Source: Euborellia annulipes (lineage: Eukaryota > Arthropoda > Insecta > Dermaptera > Anisolabididae). Taken from it: a stretch of 64,000 nt of DNA. Below are more notes on the stretch, generated by a model that saw only the letters and a program-made list of their open reading frames with translations, was not told the origin of the DNA and did not search any database. The letters are not shown here. Positions within the stretch are counted from its first letter, which is position 1. The stretch is taken from the NCBI GenBank assembly GCA_023213315.1, contig JAKCPI010006182.1, forward strand, positions 186,001 through 250,000, written 5' to 3'.

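Overview
This window is animal nuclear DNA, most likely arthropod. It is AT-rich, its genes are split by GT-AG introns, and it is crowded with transposable elements. The main gene is the 5' part of a homologue of bark beetle (bark, also called Anakonda), a very large arthropod cell-surface protein of tricellular junctions. I traced twelve plus-strand exons with consistent splice phases. They start at the ATG at 5869 and run off the right edge, giving about 1,173 residues: a signal peptide, a beta-solenoid segment, SRCR domain 1, more beta-helix repeats, a CUB-like domain, a long beta-helix block, then a second solenoid-plus-SRCR module. The species cannot be fixed from the window.

Layout: 1-5868 is 5' flank with foldback and hAT-type repeats and the probable 5' UTR. 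Exon 1 (5869-6111) is followed by an intron of about 31 kb. That intron holds an LTR-element remnant with a gag-like ORF (22100-26116), the end of a Ty3/gypsy-like integrase with its 3' LTR (27868-28997), a small spliced minus-strand gene (30111-29008), a mariner-like MITE and many copies of a repeat family ending in ACTTTCTC. Exon 2 is at 36970 and exon 3 at 40024. The next intron (40218-51705) holds a minus-strand gene start encoding an RNF8-like FHA domain (43926-42814) and a second, damaged copy of the small gene (49722-48166). Exons 4-12 lie between 51706 and 64000. A 5'-truncated LINE, itself split by a 987-bp hAT-type element, sits in intron 4.

The nested genes are unexpected. The small gene at 30111-29008 predicts a 93-residue basic protein with the sequence KKKVSFGDVTIKVYQ. 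This closely resembles the PP1-docking segment of the kinetochore protein KNL1 and follows an ILK that may correspond to KNL1's SILK motif. Its paralogue near 49 kb has a net 5-nt insertion that shifts KVSF out of frame. That paralogue also carries a 444-bp transposon with a perfect 8-bp target duplication; the other copy keeps the empty site. The FHA gene resembles the N-terminus of RNF8, but no RING exon is visible.

Mobile DNA: at least thirteen short non-autonomous elements have terminal inverted repeats of the CAGGGGCG, TAGGG or CATAGG type and 8-bp direct repeats (hAT hallmarks). A second abundant family has ACTTTCTC termini and a strong nested hairpin. Foldback elements, tRNA-derived repeats and microsatellites make up much of the rest. 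No rRNA, functional tRNA, CRISPR array or bacterial-type operon was seen.
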